NCBI GenBank assembly: GCA_963744105.1
Contig: CAVUSJ010000010.1
Span: forward strand, 62,001-126,000
Length of the DNA: 64,000 bases
Source: DASUPK01 sp963744105
GTDB taxonomy: Bacteria; Actinomycetota; Thermoleophilia; Solirubrobacterales; 70-9
Reading direction: 5' to 3'
The notes beneath the pieces are model-generated. The model saw only the letters and a program-made list of their open reading frames with translations, was not told where the DNA came from and made no database searches. Of this stretch, positions 34,248 through 42,432 are shown piece after piece; position 1 is the first letter of the stretch; each line of letters opens with the position of its first letter. Made by a program: the position numbers and the translations under genes.

Positions 34248-35876
34248 GTGCCCGTGACGCGCACCCGGTTCGCGGGCGGGCAGCTCGCGGTGTCCCTGGC
34301 GGCCGCGGCGGTCGCGACCTACCTCGTCTGGCTGCTCGTGGAGATCGGCCCGGTGACCGATGCGCTCTATCGCAACCCCGACAACGCGTCGAGCCTCGTG
34401 CTGGGGCAGTTCCTGGGCGATCGGGGCTCGGGGGACGTGATCCTGGGCAACTACGCCTGGCTGGAGCCGTTGTACGCGCTCGACCTGACCCGCTGGCTGC
34501 CGAGCCACCGCGAGCTCTGGGAGGCTGGCCCGTATCTCGCGTACGCGGCATCGATCGCGCTCGTCGCCGTGGCGGTCGGGCGGGCGGTCTCGACGACTGC
34601 TGGCCTCGTCGCCGGGCTTGCGATGGCGGCGCCGGCACCGCTCGTGCTCGGCTATGTCGCGGTTCCCAACGCACACGCCCACGCGCTGCTCCACATAGCC
34701 ATCCTGGCCGCCTTCGTCGTCAGCCTGCCGGCGGTGTCCGGCTGGCCGGCGATCGGACGGGCGCTCTGGGCGGCCCTGCTCGCGGTCAGCCTGGCGGCCG
34801 GGATGTCGAGTGATGTCCTCGTTGCCATCGGCGGTGTCGTGCCCTTCCTGGCCGCGCTGGCCCTCGGCTGGCGGCGGGTGGCCATTCCCGGCGCCCTCGC
34901 GGCGCTCGGCGCGGTGGGATGTCTCGCCGGCGTGGGAGGGGGCCTGGCGCTGGCCGCCTGGGCGGACGACGCCGGGATCCACGACACCGGGACGTCGATT
35001 CCGCTCGCCTCGCCGGGCCACGCGCTCCACAACGTCTGGCGCCTGCTCGAGGACGGCGCTCTCTTCGTCCACGGCCGTCTCGGCGATACGTCCGGCGCCC
35101 TGGACCTCGCCCTCGAGGCCGTCGGATTGATCGCGGTGGTCGTCCTGCCGGTGCTCTTCGTCTGGATCCTCGTACGGGCCGTCCCGGTGCTTGCCGGCCG
35201 GGACGTCCCGAGTGCCGAGCGGCGGCTCCTGACGGCGTACTGGGCGACGGCCGCGGTGGCGCTGTCCGTCGCCTTCGTCCTCTCCTCGGCGCCGGTCGAT
35301 ATCGGCTCGGTGCGCTACCTGACGTCGCTGTGGCCCGCCCTCGTCTCGCTCGTCCTGCTGGTCTTTGGCGTCCGGGCGGTGAACGCGGTGGCGGCGGTCG
35401 CAGCGGTGGCAGCTGCGTTGGGATGCGCCGAGCTCGCCGCGGGCCGCTACACGACCGGCAAGGAGGCGTTCCCGGCCGCCGATCTCCGCGGCCTGCAGAG
35501 CTTCGTGGCGGCGAATCGACTCGACCACGGCTACGCCTCCTACGTGAATGCCCCGGTGGTCACGGCCGGAACTGACTTCCGGGTCCGCGCCTATCCGGTC
35601 GGCAGGTGCGCCCCGACCGGTGACGCCCTCTGCCGCTATGGGATCCACCGCATCGACTCCTGGTACGCGCCAAGGCCCGGGACGAGGAGCTTCTTCCTCG
35701 CCGCCGAGCGACCGGGCTGGCCGCGGCTGGGCGGCCCGCCGGCTCGTTGGGGCCCGCCGGTGGCCGAGAGACAGTTCGGGCCGTTCCGGATCTACGCCTA
35801 CGATTATGACCTCGCCTTCGCCCTGGCGTCCGGAGGGCCGCCCGGTCAGGACCGCGCCGCGACGGCGCGCAGGTAG
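34248..35876 (+). CDS. Polytopic membrane protein, possible GT-C-like
   Basis: 542 aa, GTG start at 34248 (a second GTG lies 6 nt on). About ten hydrophobic segments fill residues 10-400. The first outer loop has ALYRNPDNASSLVLGQFL and LGNYAWLEPLYALDL, with acidic and aromatic residues placed as in GT-C enzymes. A soluble C-terminal part (about 400-542) contains ACEL-type cysteines, FRVRAYPVGRCAPTG and RYGIHRIDSWYAP. No motif allows a firm family name. Sits between FkbM and methyltransferase genes on one strand, so a role in glycan assembly at the membrane is inferred. Confidence 0.65.
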   Translation: MPVTRTRFAGGQLAVSLAAAAVATYLVWLLVEIGPVTDALYRNPDNASSLVLGQFLGDRGSGDVILGNYAWLEPLYALDLTRWLPSHRELWEAGPYLAYAASIALVAVAVGRAVSTTAGLVAGLAMAAPAPLVLGYVAVPNAHAHALLHIAILAAFVVSLPAVSGWPAIGRALWAALLAVSLAAGMSSDVLVAIGGVVPFLAALALGWRRVAIPGALAALGAVGCLAGVGGGLALAAWADDAGIHDTGTSIPLASPGHALHNVWRLLEDGALFVHGRLGDTSGALDLALEAVGLIAVVVLPVLFVWILVRAVPVLAGRDVPSAERRLLTAYWATAAVALSVAFVLSSAPVDIGSVRYLTSLWPALVSLVLLVFGVRAVNAVAAVAAVAAALGCAELAAGRYTTGKEAFPAADLRGLQSFVAANRLDHGYASYVNAPVVTAGTDFRVRAYPVGRCAPTGDALCRYGIHRIDSWYAPRPGTRSFFLAAERPGWPRLGGPPARWGPPVAERQFGPFRIYAYDYDLAFALASGGPPGQDRAATARR

Positions 35877-35896
35877 ACCCCTATAGATTCCTCGCG

Positions 35897-36640
35897 ATGC
35901 AGCTTTCGGTGAGGCCGCTGCTCAGGCCGCTGGTGAGGCGGCTGCCGGAGTCCCTGCAGCCTGTGGCGATCCGAAGGCTGGAAGCGGTTCGTGAGGGCTT
36001 GGTCTGGTCGATACCCCTCGCGATGTACGGACGGTGCGCCCTGAACGGCTCGGGAAGCAGCTTCGTGCTCGGGGGGAGGCGTTACCGGTATCTGTGGCAC
36101 CCGTACATGGCGACCTGGAGGACCGAACGAGCGGTGGAGGTGCCGGTCGCCTGGGACCGCGTTCGAAACACCGACCCGGCAAGCACGCTGGAGATCGGCA
36201 ACGTCCTCTCCCACTACTTCCTCACCAGCCACACCGTCGTGGACAAGTACGAGCGCGCACCCGGGGTGATCAACGAGGACGTGGTCAGCTACTCGCCGGG
36301 CCGCAGGTACGACCTGATCGTCTCCGTCTCGACCCTAGAGCACGTCGGCTGGGACGAGAAGCCGCGGGACCCGACGAAGGTTCTGCATGCCATCGATCGC
36401 CTGCGCGGCCTCCTGACCGACGCCGGCGAGCTCATCTTCACCGTCCCGAAGGGCTGGCATCCCGAGCTGGACACCTACATCTCCAAGGACCGCATCCCCT
36501 TCGCCGAGCGCCGGTGCCTGAAGCGGATCTCGGCTGACGGTCGCTGGGCGGAGGTGGACTGCCGTGAGCTGGAGGAGGTCCGCTACGACACCCCGTTCCC
36601 CTATGCGAACGGGGTCACCTTCGGCGTGGTCCGCAACTAG
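35897..36640 (+). CDS. Class I SAM-dependent methyltransferase
   Basis: 247 aa. A basic, amphipathic N-terminus (VRPLLRPLVRRLPESLQPV) may bind the membrane. The SAM site is loose: TLEIGNVLSHYF at about 96-107 (motif I with GN in place of G-x-G), VVDKYERAPGVIN (acidic strand), and DLIVSVSTLEHVGWDEKP (motif with EH). LLTDAGELIFTVPKGWHP is the later core strand. This layout is found in small methyltransferases of surface polysaccharide loci. It ends the plus run begun at 25494 and is convergent (4-nt overlap) with the next GT4 gene. Confidence 0.75.
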   Translation: MQLSVRPLLRPLVRRLPESLQPVAIRRLEAVREGLVWSIPLAMYGRCALNGSGSSFVLGGRRYRYLWHPYMATWRTERAVEVPVAWDRVRNTDPASTLEIGNVLSHYFLTSHTVVDKYERAPGVINEDVVSYSPGRRYDLIVSVSTLEHVGWDEKPRDPTKVLHAIDRLRGLLTDAGELIFTVPKGWHPELDTYISKDRIPFAERRCLKRISADGRWAEVDCRELEEVRYDTPFPYANGVTFGVVRN

Positions 36641-37791
36641 GCGGCGCGCTCGTAGACCTCCTCGTAGCGCTCGGCGATCCGGTCCCAGGTGAACTCCTCG
36701 AGCCACCGCGCGCGGCCGCTCGCCGCGAGCCGCGAGCGCTCGGCCGCGTCGCTCCAGAGCCGGGCGATCTCGGCCCCGAAGGCGTCCGGGCTCGCGGTGA
36801 CCAGGCCGTCTCGCCGGGAGGATGGGACGACCACGCCGCCCCCGGTCCATTGCGCGATTTCGGCGGCGTTCCCCGCCGCGGTGCTCACGAACGGCGTGGC
36901 CGAGGCGACCGCCTCGAACAGGACCAGCGGCGAGCACTCGACCTGCGAGCCGAAGACGAAGAGGTCGGCCGCCCCATAGGCCGCGAGCACCTCGACGCGC
37001 GGGACGTCGAGGATCCGGACTCGCTTGCGGCCGGCGGTCCTGATCCGGGTGGTGAACGCCCGGCGGCGGCAATCCCACTGGCAGCCGGCGCGCAGAGGGC
37101 TGTTCCCGATCACGACGAGGGTGCCGCCCCCGGTGTTTGCGCGCCGGAAGCCCTCGATCGCGAGGGCGTGGCCCTTGCGCCAGTTGTGCGGGCCGACGGT
37201 GAGCAGCAGCGGTTCGTCCGGATCGACCCCGTGGCGCTCGCGAAAGTCCGAGTCGGTTCCCTCGAACTCCTCCAGGCTCGCCCCGTTGGGGACGACGTTC
37301 AGGTTCTCGAGGCCGGCTCGCCGGGCGAACTCGATGTCCTGGTAGCCGCCGGAGTGGAAGATGAGCTCGTCGAATCGCCGGAGGTCCTCGGGGAGCCTCG
37401 CGAAGTAGTCCGCGTACGCCGGGTCCTCCAGGCCGGAGAAGCCACAGGGCGCGAGGACGGTGCCCGCGGGGATGCGGTCCAGGATCGGCAGGAGGGCGTC
37501 GGTCGTCCACTGCTGCGCGGCGTAGGTCATGACGACGTCGAAACCGCCCTCCAGCACGAATGAGCGGTACCGGTCCGCCTCGCCGCTGATGCCGCGGACG
37601 GCGTTCCCCGAGACGTCGAACTCCTCGATCCGCACTCCGTCGAGCTCGGCCTCGCCGCGCTGGGGCAGCCGCGTGGTGGCCACGGTGACCTCGTGGCCGC
37701 GCCGGACGAGCTCCCGGGAGACGTGCCTGACGACGGCCTGGGCTCCTCCCGGGCTCGGGTGGTAGAGCTCGACGCAGTGCAGGATCTTCAG
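36637..37791 (-). CDS. GT4 glycosyltransferase, probable CTG start
   Basis: GT-B enzyme of 384 aa if started at CTG 37791. That N-terminus reads KILHCVELYHPSPGGAQAVVRH, the normal GT4 start with the GG loop. The first standard in-frame start is a GTG at 37683, 36 codons later, which would remove that whole strand and loop. GGAGGG lies 7 nt before the CTG, an ideal spacing. C-terminal half: LLLTVGPHNWRKGHALAIEGF (nucleotide-binding start), LAAYGAADLFVFGSQVECSPLVLFEA (donor site with ExSPLVLFE) and WTGGGVVVP. The frame stays open upstream of the CTG without any standard start back to the divergent gene. Sequence error at the codon is the alternative. Confidence 0.87.
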   Translation of the reverse strand: MKILHCVELYHPSPGGAQAVVRHVSRELVRRGHEVTVATTRLPQRGEAELDGVRIEEFDVSGNAVRGISGEADRYRSFVLEGGFDVVMTYAAQQWTTDALLPILDRIPAGTVLAPCGFSGLEDPAYADYFARLPEDLRRFDELIFHSGGYQDIEFARRAGLENLNVVPNGASLEEFEGTDSDFRERHGVDPDEPLLLTVGPHNWRKGHALAIEGFRRANTGGGTLVVIGNSPLRAGCQWDCRRRAFTTRIRTAGRKRVRILDVPRVEVLAAYGAADLFVFGSQVECSPLVLFEAVASATPFVSTAAGNAAEIAQWTGGGVVVPSSRRDGLVTASPDAFGAEIARLWSDAAERSRLAASGRARWLEEFTWDRIAERYEEVYERAA

Positions 37792-37798
37792 GGCGGGT

Positions 37799-37804
37799 CC
37801 CTCC
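37799..37804 (-). promoter_or_regulatory. Shine-Dalgarno GGAGGG for the CTG-initiated GT4 gene
   Basis: GGAGGG on the minus strand ends 7 nt before the CTG at 37791. It is the only strong ribosome-binding sequence in the 70-bp gap to the divergent gene on this strand and fixes the start. Confidence 0.6.
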
Positions 37805-37859
37805 GGGAGGCGGGGATGGCGGATCTGGCGGGCGAGAGGCCTGAGGGTATGTTGTCGCC

Positions 37860-38645
37860 GTGGCTGCCGAGCCGCCGCGCATCAGCGTGGTGATCCCGAC
37901 CTACCAGCGGCTGGAGGCCTGCAAGCGGGCGATCGCCTCGGCGCTGGAGCAGGAGCTGCCCGCCCTCGAGGTCCTCGTGTGCGACGACGGCTCGGCCGAC
38001 GGCACCCAGGAGGCGCTCGAGAGCTGGGCCGGCGAGGAGCCGCGCCTGCGCTACCTGCGCCTGCCGCGCAACTACGGAGCGCCCGCGGCGGGTCGCAACC
38101 TCGGAACGGAGAGGGCGCGGGGCGAGTGGATCGCCTTCCTCGACGACGACGACCGCTGGCTCCCGGAGAAGCTGCGGATCCAGGGCGAGGCGATCTCGAC
38201 GGGCCGCTATGACGTCGTGGCCTGCGACGCGACCCGCAGCGGCAGCGGCCGGCCGTACTTCGGGCTGGAGCGGGCGGTGGAGCCCGACCGCGCCGAGCTG
38301 CTGCGGCACAACCCGATCATCACCTCGACCGCGATCGCCAGGCGCTCGGCCCTGCTCGACGCGGGCGGCTTCACCGACTCGGCCGTGGGGATGTCGATCA
38401 CCGGCGTCGAGGACTATGCCGCGTGGCTCAATCTCGCCTTCCGCGGCGCCCGCTTCGTCGTCCTGCCGGACCCCCTGGTGGTCTACGAGGACACGGGCGA
38501 GGACCGCGTGAGCACCGCCGCGGCGCGCCAGGAGGCCGAAGTGGCCGCGGTCCGCTGGCGCCTCTGGTTGCGCCGCCCGTACGACGTGGCGGTGCTGGGC
38601 TCCGCGCTGCGGGGGACGCTCGACGCGTGGCGGCTGCGAACTTGA
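37860..38645 (+). CDS. GT2 glycosyltransferase
   Basis: 261-aa family 2 glycosyltransferase, GTG start. ISVVIPTYQRLEACKRAI, VLVCDDGSADGT and LPRNYGAPAAGRNLG make the nucleotide-binding half; AFLDDDDRWLPEKL is the metal motif. The acceptor half has LLDAGGFTDSAVGMSITGVEDYAAWL with the ED pair typical of the catalytic base region. There is no membrane segment. It is the first of three plus-strand genes and overlaps the next by the TTGA motif. Sugar specificity cannot be inferred. Confidence 0.88.
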   Translation: MAAEPPRISVVIPTYQRLEACKRAIASALEQELPALEVLVCDDGSADGTQEALESWAGEEPRLRYLRLPRNYGAPAAGRNLGTERARGEWIAFLDDDDRWLPEKLRIQGEAISTGRYDVVACDATRSGSGRPYFGLERAVEPDRAELLRHNPIITSTAIARRSALLDAGGFTDSAVGMSITGVEDYAAWLNLAFRGARFVVLPDPLVVYEDTGEDRVSTAAARQEAEVAAVRWRLWLRRPYDVAVLGSALRGTLDAWRLRT

Positions 38646-39589
38646 CGCCCCGCGTCTTCATGGGCGGCCTGATCCGCGACGGCGAGGAGTCGCTCGACCG
38701 TGTCCTCGCCTTCATCGACGAGGCGCACGAGCGGCTCCCGAGGCTCGCGGCATACGTTTTCGAGAACAACAGCGGCGATCGGACCCCGGAGTTGCTCCGC
38801 GAGGCGGCGAGCGCCCGCCCTCACCTCGACGTGCGCACGGAGGTCTGGGATCTGGATGAGTTCCGCGAGGCCTCGAAGGCGCGGACCTGGGACAACAAGC
38901 CCTGCCGCCTCGAGCTGATCTCGGAGGCGCGGAATCGGCTCCTCGACTGGATGCGCGAGGCCGGATTCTCGGCGGGCGACCGAGTGGTGATCGTCGACTG
39001 GGACTTCCTCGAGCCGCCGCCGCTCGATCCCCTCGTCCGGACGATCACGGAGATGCCCGAGGGCGCGGACGCCGTCTTCGCCAACGGCGTAGGCCGGACG
39101 GGCCGCTACTACGACCTCTACGAGCTGCGGACCAGGCAGCACCCGCTGGGCCCGGAGCTGCTCGGCGACCGCTTCTGGACTTCGCGGCGGCGGAAGCGGG
39201 ACCTCTCCCGCGTGATCGACCCGGCCGAGGAGCCGATCGAGGTCTACTCGGCCTTCGCCGGGCTCGCGGTCTACTACGCCGAGGCGCTGGAGGGCGTGCG
39301 CTACTCGCCCTATCCCACGCCCGAGCTCCACGCCTTCAACAGGGAGCGCCTGGCGGAGGATGGCGACAACCCGGAGGTCCGCCGGGTGCGGCGCGGGAAG
39401 GCCGAGAAGATCCGGGACGGGGCGCTGCTCGGAGCCCACCTCTTCGACGACGAGCTCTTCTACGTCAACAACTCGGGCTTCAACTTCCCGATCGCCGCCG
39501 AGCACGTGAACCTACACATCGCGATGCGCGCGAAGGGGCGCGGCAGCCTGCTCATCCTGCCGGGCCTGCCCTACTACTCCCACCACTAG
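38642..39589 (+). CDS. CAP59/GT69-like glycosyltransferase
   Basis: 315-aa enzyme. TTG start at 38642 overlaps the preceding stop (TTGA); an ATG 18 nt later is the alternative. The order of elements resembles the alpha-1,3-mannosyltransferase CAP59/CMT1 group (GT69): RVFMGGLIRDGEESL, YVFENNSGDRTPELL, RLELISEARNRLLDWM, and VVIVDWDFLEPPP as the acidic metal motif (DWD). A later CAxx-poor C-terminal half holds VYSAFAGLAVYYAEAL and FYVNNSGFNFPIAAEHVNLH. I recognise the group by motif order only; a general GT-A enzyme is possible. It lies between a GT2 and the GT fusion. Confidence 0.65.
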   Translation: MTPRVFMGGLIRDGEESLDRVLAFIDEAHERLPRLAAYVFENNSGDRTPELLREAASARPHLDVRTEVWDLDEFREASKARTWDNKPCRLELISEARNRLLDWMREAGFSAGDRVVIVDWDFLEPPPLDPLVRTITEMPEGADAVFANGVGRTGRYYDLYELRTRQHPLGPELLGDRFWTSRRRKRDLSRVIDPAEEPIEVYSAFAGLAVYYAEALEGVRYSPYPTPELHAFNRERLAEDGDNPEVRRVRRGKAEKIRDGALLGAHLFDDELFYVNNSGFNFPIAAEHVNLHIAMRAKGRGSLLILPGLPYYSHH

Positions 39590-39668
39590 CGCGGCGAAAC
39601 CGGCCCGGGCCAGGCTACGATCGCGGTCCGGGGGGAACCGGCTGAAGGGAGCGGCCCCGGGTTCGTCC

Positions 39669-41708
39669 GTGCGGATTCTTCTCAGCTACAGCTCCGACCT
39701 CTTCGATCCTCGGCTGCCTCTGGCCGAGCAGAAGCACCGTGGCTCCTCCGCCCACATCATCTCCCGGACGCTGCACGACTGCCTGGCGCGGCGTGGCGAG
39801 GTCACCTTCATCGACGCGGCCTCTCCCGAGGAGGTCGAGGGCGAGCGCTTCGACCTCTTCGTCGGCATCCTCCGCAACTTCTCCCGGATCCAGGAGCTGT
39901 GCGAGGTCGAACGCAGCATCCTGGTCGCCGTCAACATGCACCCGGCGGAGCACAACCGCCTGCTGCTCGACTTCGTCGTGCGGGAGGGGCTGCCGACGAC
40001 CGCGATGCACTCGCTGGACCTCCACGACGTGGAGGCCCGCAGCCGGGACATCGATGCGGCCGACCTGATCCTCCTCTTCGGCAACGTCCGCACGCTCAAC
40101 AGCTACGCGGAGAACGGGGTGCCAATCGAGAAGATCAAGCTCGTCAACGGCGGCTCGGACCTGCCCTTGGAGCGGGCCCCGGCCCGCGCGACGGAGAGCG
40201 AGGAAACGCAACTGGTCTATTGCGCGTCCGAGATCGGCCTCCGCAAGGGCTTCGACGTCCTCGAGAGCGCCGTGGCCGATGCCGGCCTCGACCGGCTCGG
40301 CGCGCACCTCCACATCGTGGGGACGGCCTCATACGACCACTACCGGAAGCGGGTCGAGGAGCTCGCCGAGCGGCTCGGCCCTCGCGTCACCGATCACGGC
40401 TGGCTGCCGGCGAGCAGCGCCGAGTACCGGGAGCTGCTCGAGAACGCCGACTATCTCCTCTTCCCCTCCCTGGAGGAGGGCCAGGCCGGGACGATCCTCG
40501 ACGCGATGGCCTGCGGGGTTATCCCGCTGATCAGCGAGAACTGCGGTGTCGACTTCGCGCCGCTCGGCTTCTGCGAGCTCGCGACCGCGTCCGGGCGGAA
40601 CGTGGAGCTGCTGCGCGAGGCGTGCGGGCTGCCGGCGGATGAGCGGCAGCGCCTGCGGGAGAAGACGCTCGAGTACTTCGACGAGTTCCACGGGGACTTC
40701 GAGTGGAAGATCGACGTCGCCGTCGGCGACCTCCTCGACGACGCTCCGAGGCCGCACGTCAGCGTCGTCCTGCCGGTCTACAACAAGGAGGGCGTCCTGG
40801 CCGAGCTGCTCAGGCTCCTCGACCGCGCGCTGATCTCCTACGGGGCCGTGGACCTCTGCGTGATCCTCGACGGCTGCACGGACCACTCGGAGCGCGTGGC
40901 CCGTCGCTTCTTCCGCGACCGCGGCGACTATCCGGTCGAGATCCTCACGACGCCCAACATCTTCGAGGTGCGGAACAACAACCTCGGCCTGCAGAGGGCC
41001 ACCGGCCGCTACGCGATGATCGTCCAGGACGACAACTTCATCTACGACCCAGACTGCATCCTGGAGGCGGTCACCTTCATGGAGAAGTCGAGCCGCGCCG
41101 CGATCGTCGGGGGCCTCGCGGGCGTCAACTATTACCCCAGGGAGACTCGCGGCCTGCAGGGCCCGGGTCAGGTCTACGCCGACGACAACGAGGTCTACTG
41201 GCGCCAGGACGCCGCGACGGACCCGGCGCTGACGCGCCGCATCTTCCAGGCGGACGCGTGCATGAGGGGGCCCCTCTTCATCTCGAAGGAGTTCATGGAG
41301 GAGCACGGCTACCTGGACGAGGCCTTCGTCCCGCTCCACTGCGACGACATGGACCTCTGCTTCCGCGCCGCGTCGGTCGGCCGGAAGGTCTACGCGATCC
41401 TCATGGACGTCGAGAACGACTCGCTGACCATGAGGAGCTACGACTCCGAGAAGTCCCGCTGGTTCAGCGAGGTCGCGAAGCGCAACCTCGCCCTCTTCTA
41501 CGAGCGCTGGACGCCGTCGACGGAGAAGGACTACCTCTGGATGCACCGGACGAGAATCGGCCGCAGGAAGGCGGTCGGCGAGACGGTGCTGGGGGCGCCG
41601 CAGCGAGCGCGCCGGCGCTACCTGGCGGCTCGGAGGCGATGGCTCAACACCCACCGCGCGATCGAGCTCGCCGCCGGAGCGAAGCGGCGCGTGCTGGGCG
41701 GAGTCTGA
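39669..41708 (+). CDS. Two-domain glycosyltransferase: GT-B half fused to GT2 half
   Basis: 679-aa fusion, GTG start. Residues 1-~355 form a GT4-type GT-B module: HIISRTLHDCLARRGEV, LVYCASEIGLRKGFDVLESAV, LLFPSLEEGQAGTILDAMACG (donor site). Residues ~360-620 form a GT2 module: HVSVVLPVYNKEGVLAEL, VILDGCTDHSERV, RYAMIVQDDNFIYDP (metal motif QDDN) and CDDMDLCFRAASVGRKVY. A basic helical tail follows. Both active sites look complete, so one protein could add two sugars in turn. GT-B/GT-A fusions occur in capsule loci and make repeat disaccharides. No membrane helix is seen. Confidence 0.87.
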   Translation: MRILLSYSSDLFDPRLPLAEQKHRGSSAHIISRTLHDCLARRGEVTFIDAASPEEVEGERFDLFVGILRNFSRIQELCEVERSILVAVNMHPAEHNRLLLDFVVREGLPTTAMHSLDLHDVEARSRDIDAADLILLFGNVRTLNSYAENGVPIEKIKLVNGGSDLPLERAPARATESEETQLVYCASEIGLRKGFDVLESAVADAGLDRLGAHLHIVGTASYDHYRKRVEELAERLGPRVTDHGWLPASSAEYRELLENADYLLFPSLEEGQAGTILDAMACGVIPLISENCGVDFAPLGFCELATASGRNVELLREACGLPADERQRLREKTLEYFDEFHGDFEWKIDVAVGDLLDDAPRPHVSVVLPVYNKEGVLAELLRLLDRALISYGAVDLCVILDGCTDHSERVARRFFRDRGDYPVEILTTPNIFEVRNNNLGLQRATGRYAMIVQDDNFIYDPDCILEAVTFMEKSSRAAIVGGLAGVNYYPRETRGLQGPGQVYADDNEVYWRQDAATDPALTRRIFQADACMRGPLFISKEFMEEHGYLDEAFVPLHCDDMDLCFRAASVGRKVYAILMDVENDSLTMRSYDSEKSRWFSEVAKRNLALFYERWTPSTEKDYLWMHRTRIGRRKAVGETVLGAPQRARRRYLAARRRWLNTHRAIELAAGAKRRVLGGV

Positions 41709-41709
41709 G

Positions 41710-42432
41710 TCAGGGCTGGCGCTCCCAGCTCTCCCAGATCCACGGATAGCTCCACATCTCCCGGTGCGTGCGGGAGAGCCCCTCCTGGATCGCTCGCCGC
41801 CTCGGCTCGGCGTCCGGCGCCTCCGGGTGGAACTGGATCTGCAGATAGCGAATGCGACCCGCCCGCCCGGCCGACAGCAGCCGCTCCAGCAGCTCGAACT
41901 CACCGCCCTCGATGTTGACCTTCAGCAGGTCAACCTCGTCGCGGTCCAGGCCGTCGATGACCTCGACGACGTCGCGGAGCTCGATCTCTTCCCGGTCCGC
42001 CTCGACCCCGACCGGCGTCACGACCGCTGACGAAGCCCCCTCGTCGACGAGGATCGAGTTGCGCCGGCTCTCGCCGCCCAGCCCGAAGCGATGGACCGTG
42101 ACCAGCGGGTTGTGGGCGAAGCGGCCCGCGATCGCCTCCGCGAACGGCCCGACCGGCTCGAACACCTCGATCCGGCAGCCGAACCTGCAGAAGATGTCGG
42201 CCGCGAAGTTGCCGCGGTAGCCGCCCGCGTCGAGCACCAGCGAGCCGGGCTCGAGGTCGTAGTCGAGCCGCAGGGTCTCGTCGCCGCGGTCTGCGTACCA
42301 CTGTCTCTCCCGCTGCTGCCGGCGCAGGGAGGCCCGCTCGTGCTCGGAGCGGTAGACGAAGGGGGCGAGGCGGGAGAGGGCCCCGGCGGCGAGCTCCAGG
42401 AATCGGCGTAGAGCGCGGCGCAGTCCGGTCAA
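41710..42432 (-). CDS. FkbM-family methyltransferase
   Basis: 240 aa from a TTG at 42432 that overlaps the ABC ATPase stop (TTGA). The N-terminal helix region (LRRALRRFLELAAGALSRL) is basic. The SAM-binding motif is LVLDAGGYRGNFAADIFCRFG (GGYRG form), motif II is IEVFEPVGPFAEAI, and the FkbM hallmark VDLLKVNIEGGEFELLERL is present. IRYLQIQFHPE is the later core strand. It is the last gene of a five-gene minus operon (46022 to 41710) with the exporter genes, so it may methylate the glycan end before export. End methylation is the length-setting signal in some ABC-exported O-antigens; that parallel is inference. Confidence 0.87.
   Translation of the reverse strand: MTGLRRALRRFLELAAGALSRLAPFVYRSEHERASLRRQQRERQWYADRGDETLRLDYDLEPGSLVLDAGGYRGNFAADIFCRFGCRIEVFEPVGPFAEAIAGRFAHNPLVTVHRFGLGGESRRNSILVDEGASSAVVTPVGVEADREEIELRDVVEVIDGLDRDEVDLLKVNIEGGEFELLERLLSAGRAGRIRYLQIQFHPEAPDAEPRRRAIQEGLSRTHREMWSYPWIWESWERQP

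Noticed and set aside
41708..41735. Possible terminator (GCTGG/CCAGC) between the GT fusion and FkbM genes
   Set aside because: Only a 5-bp stem, no T-run, and it lies within the FkbM coding end.
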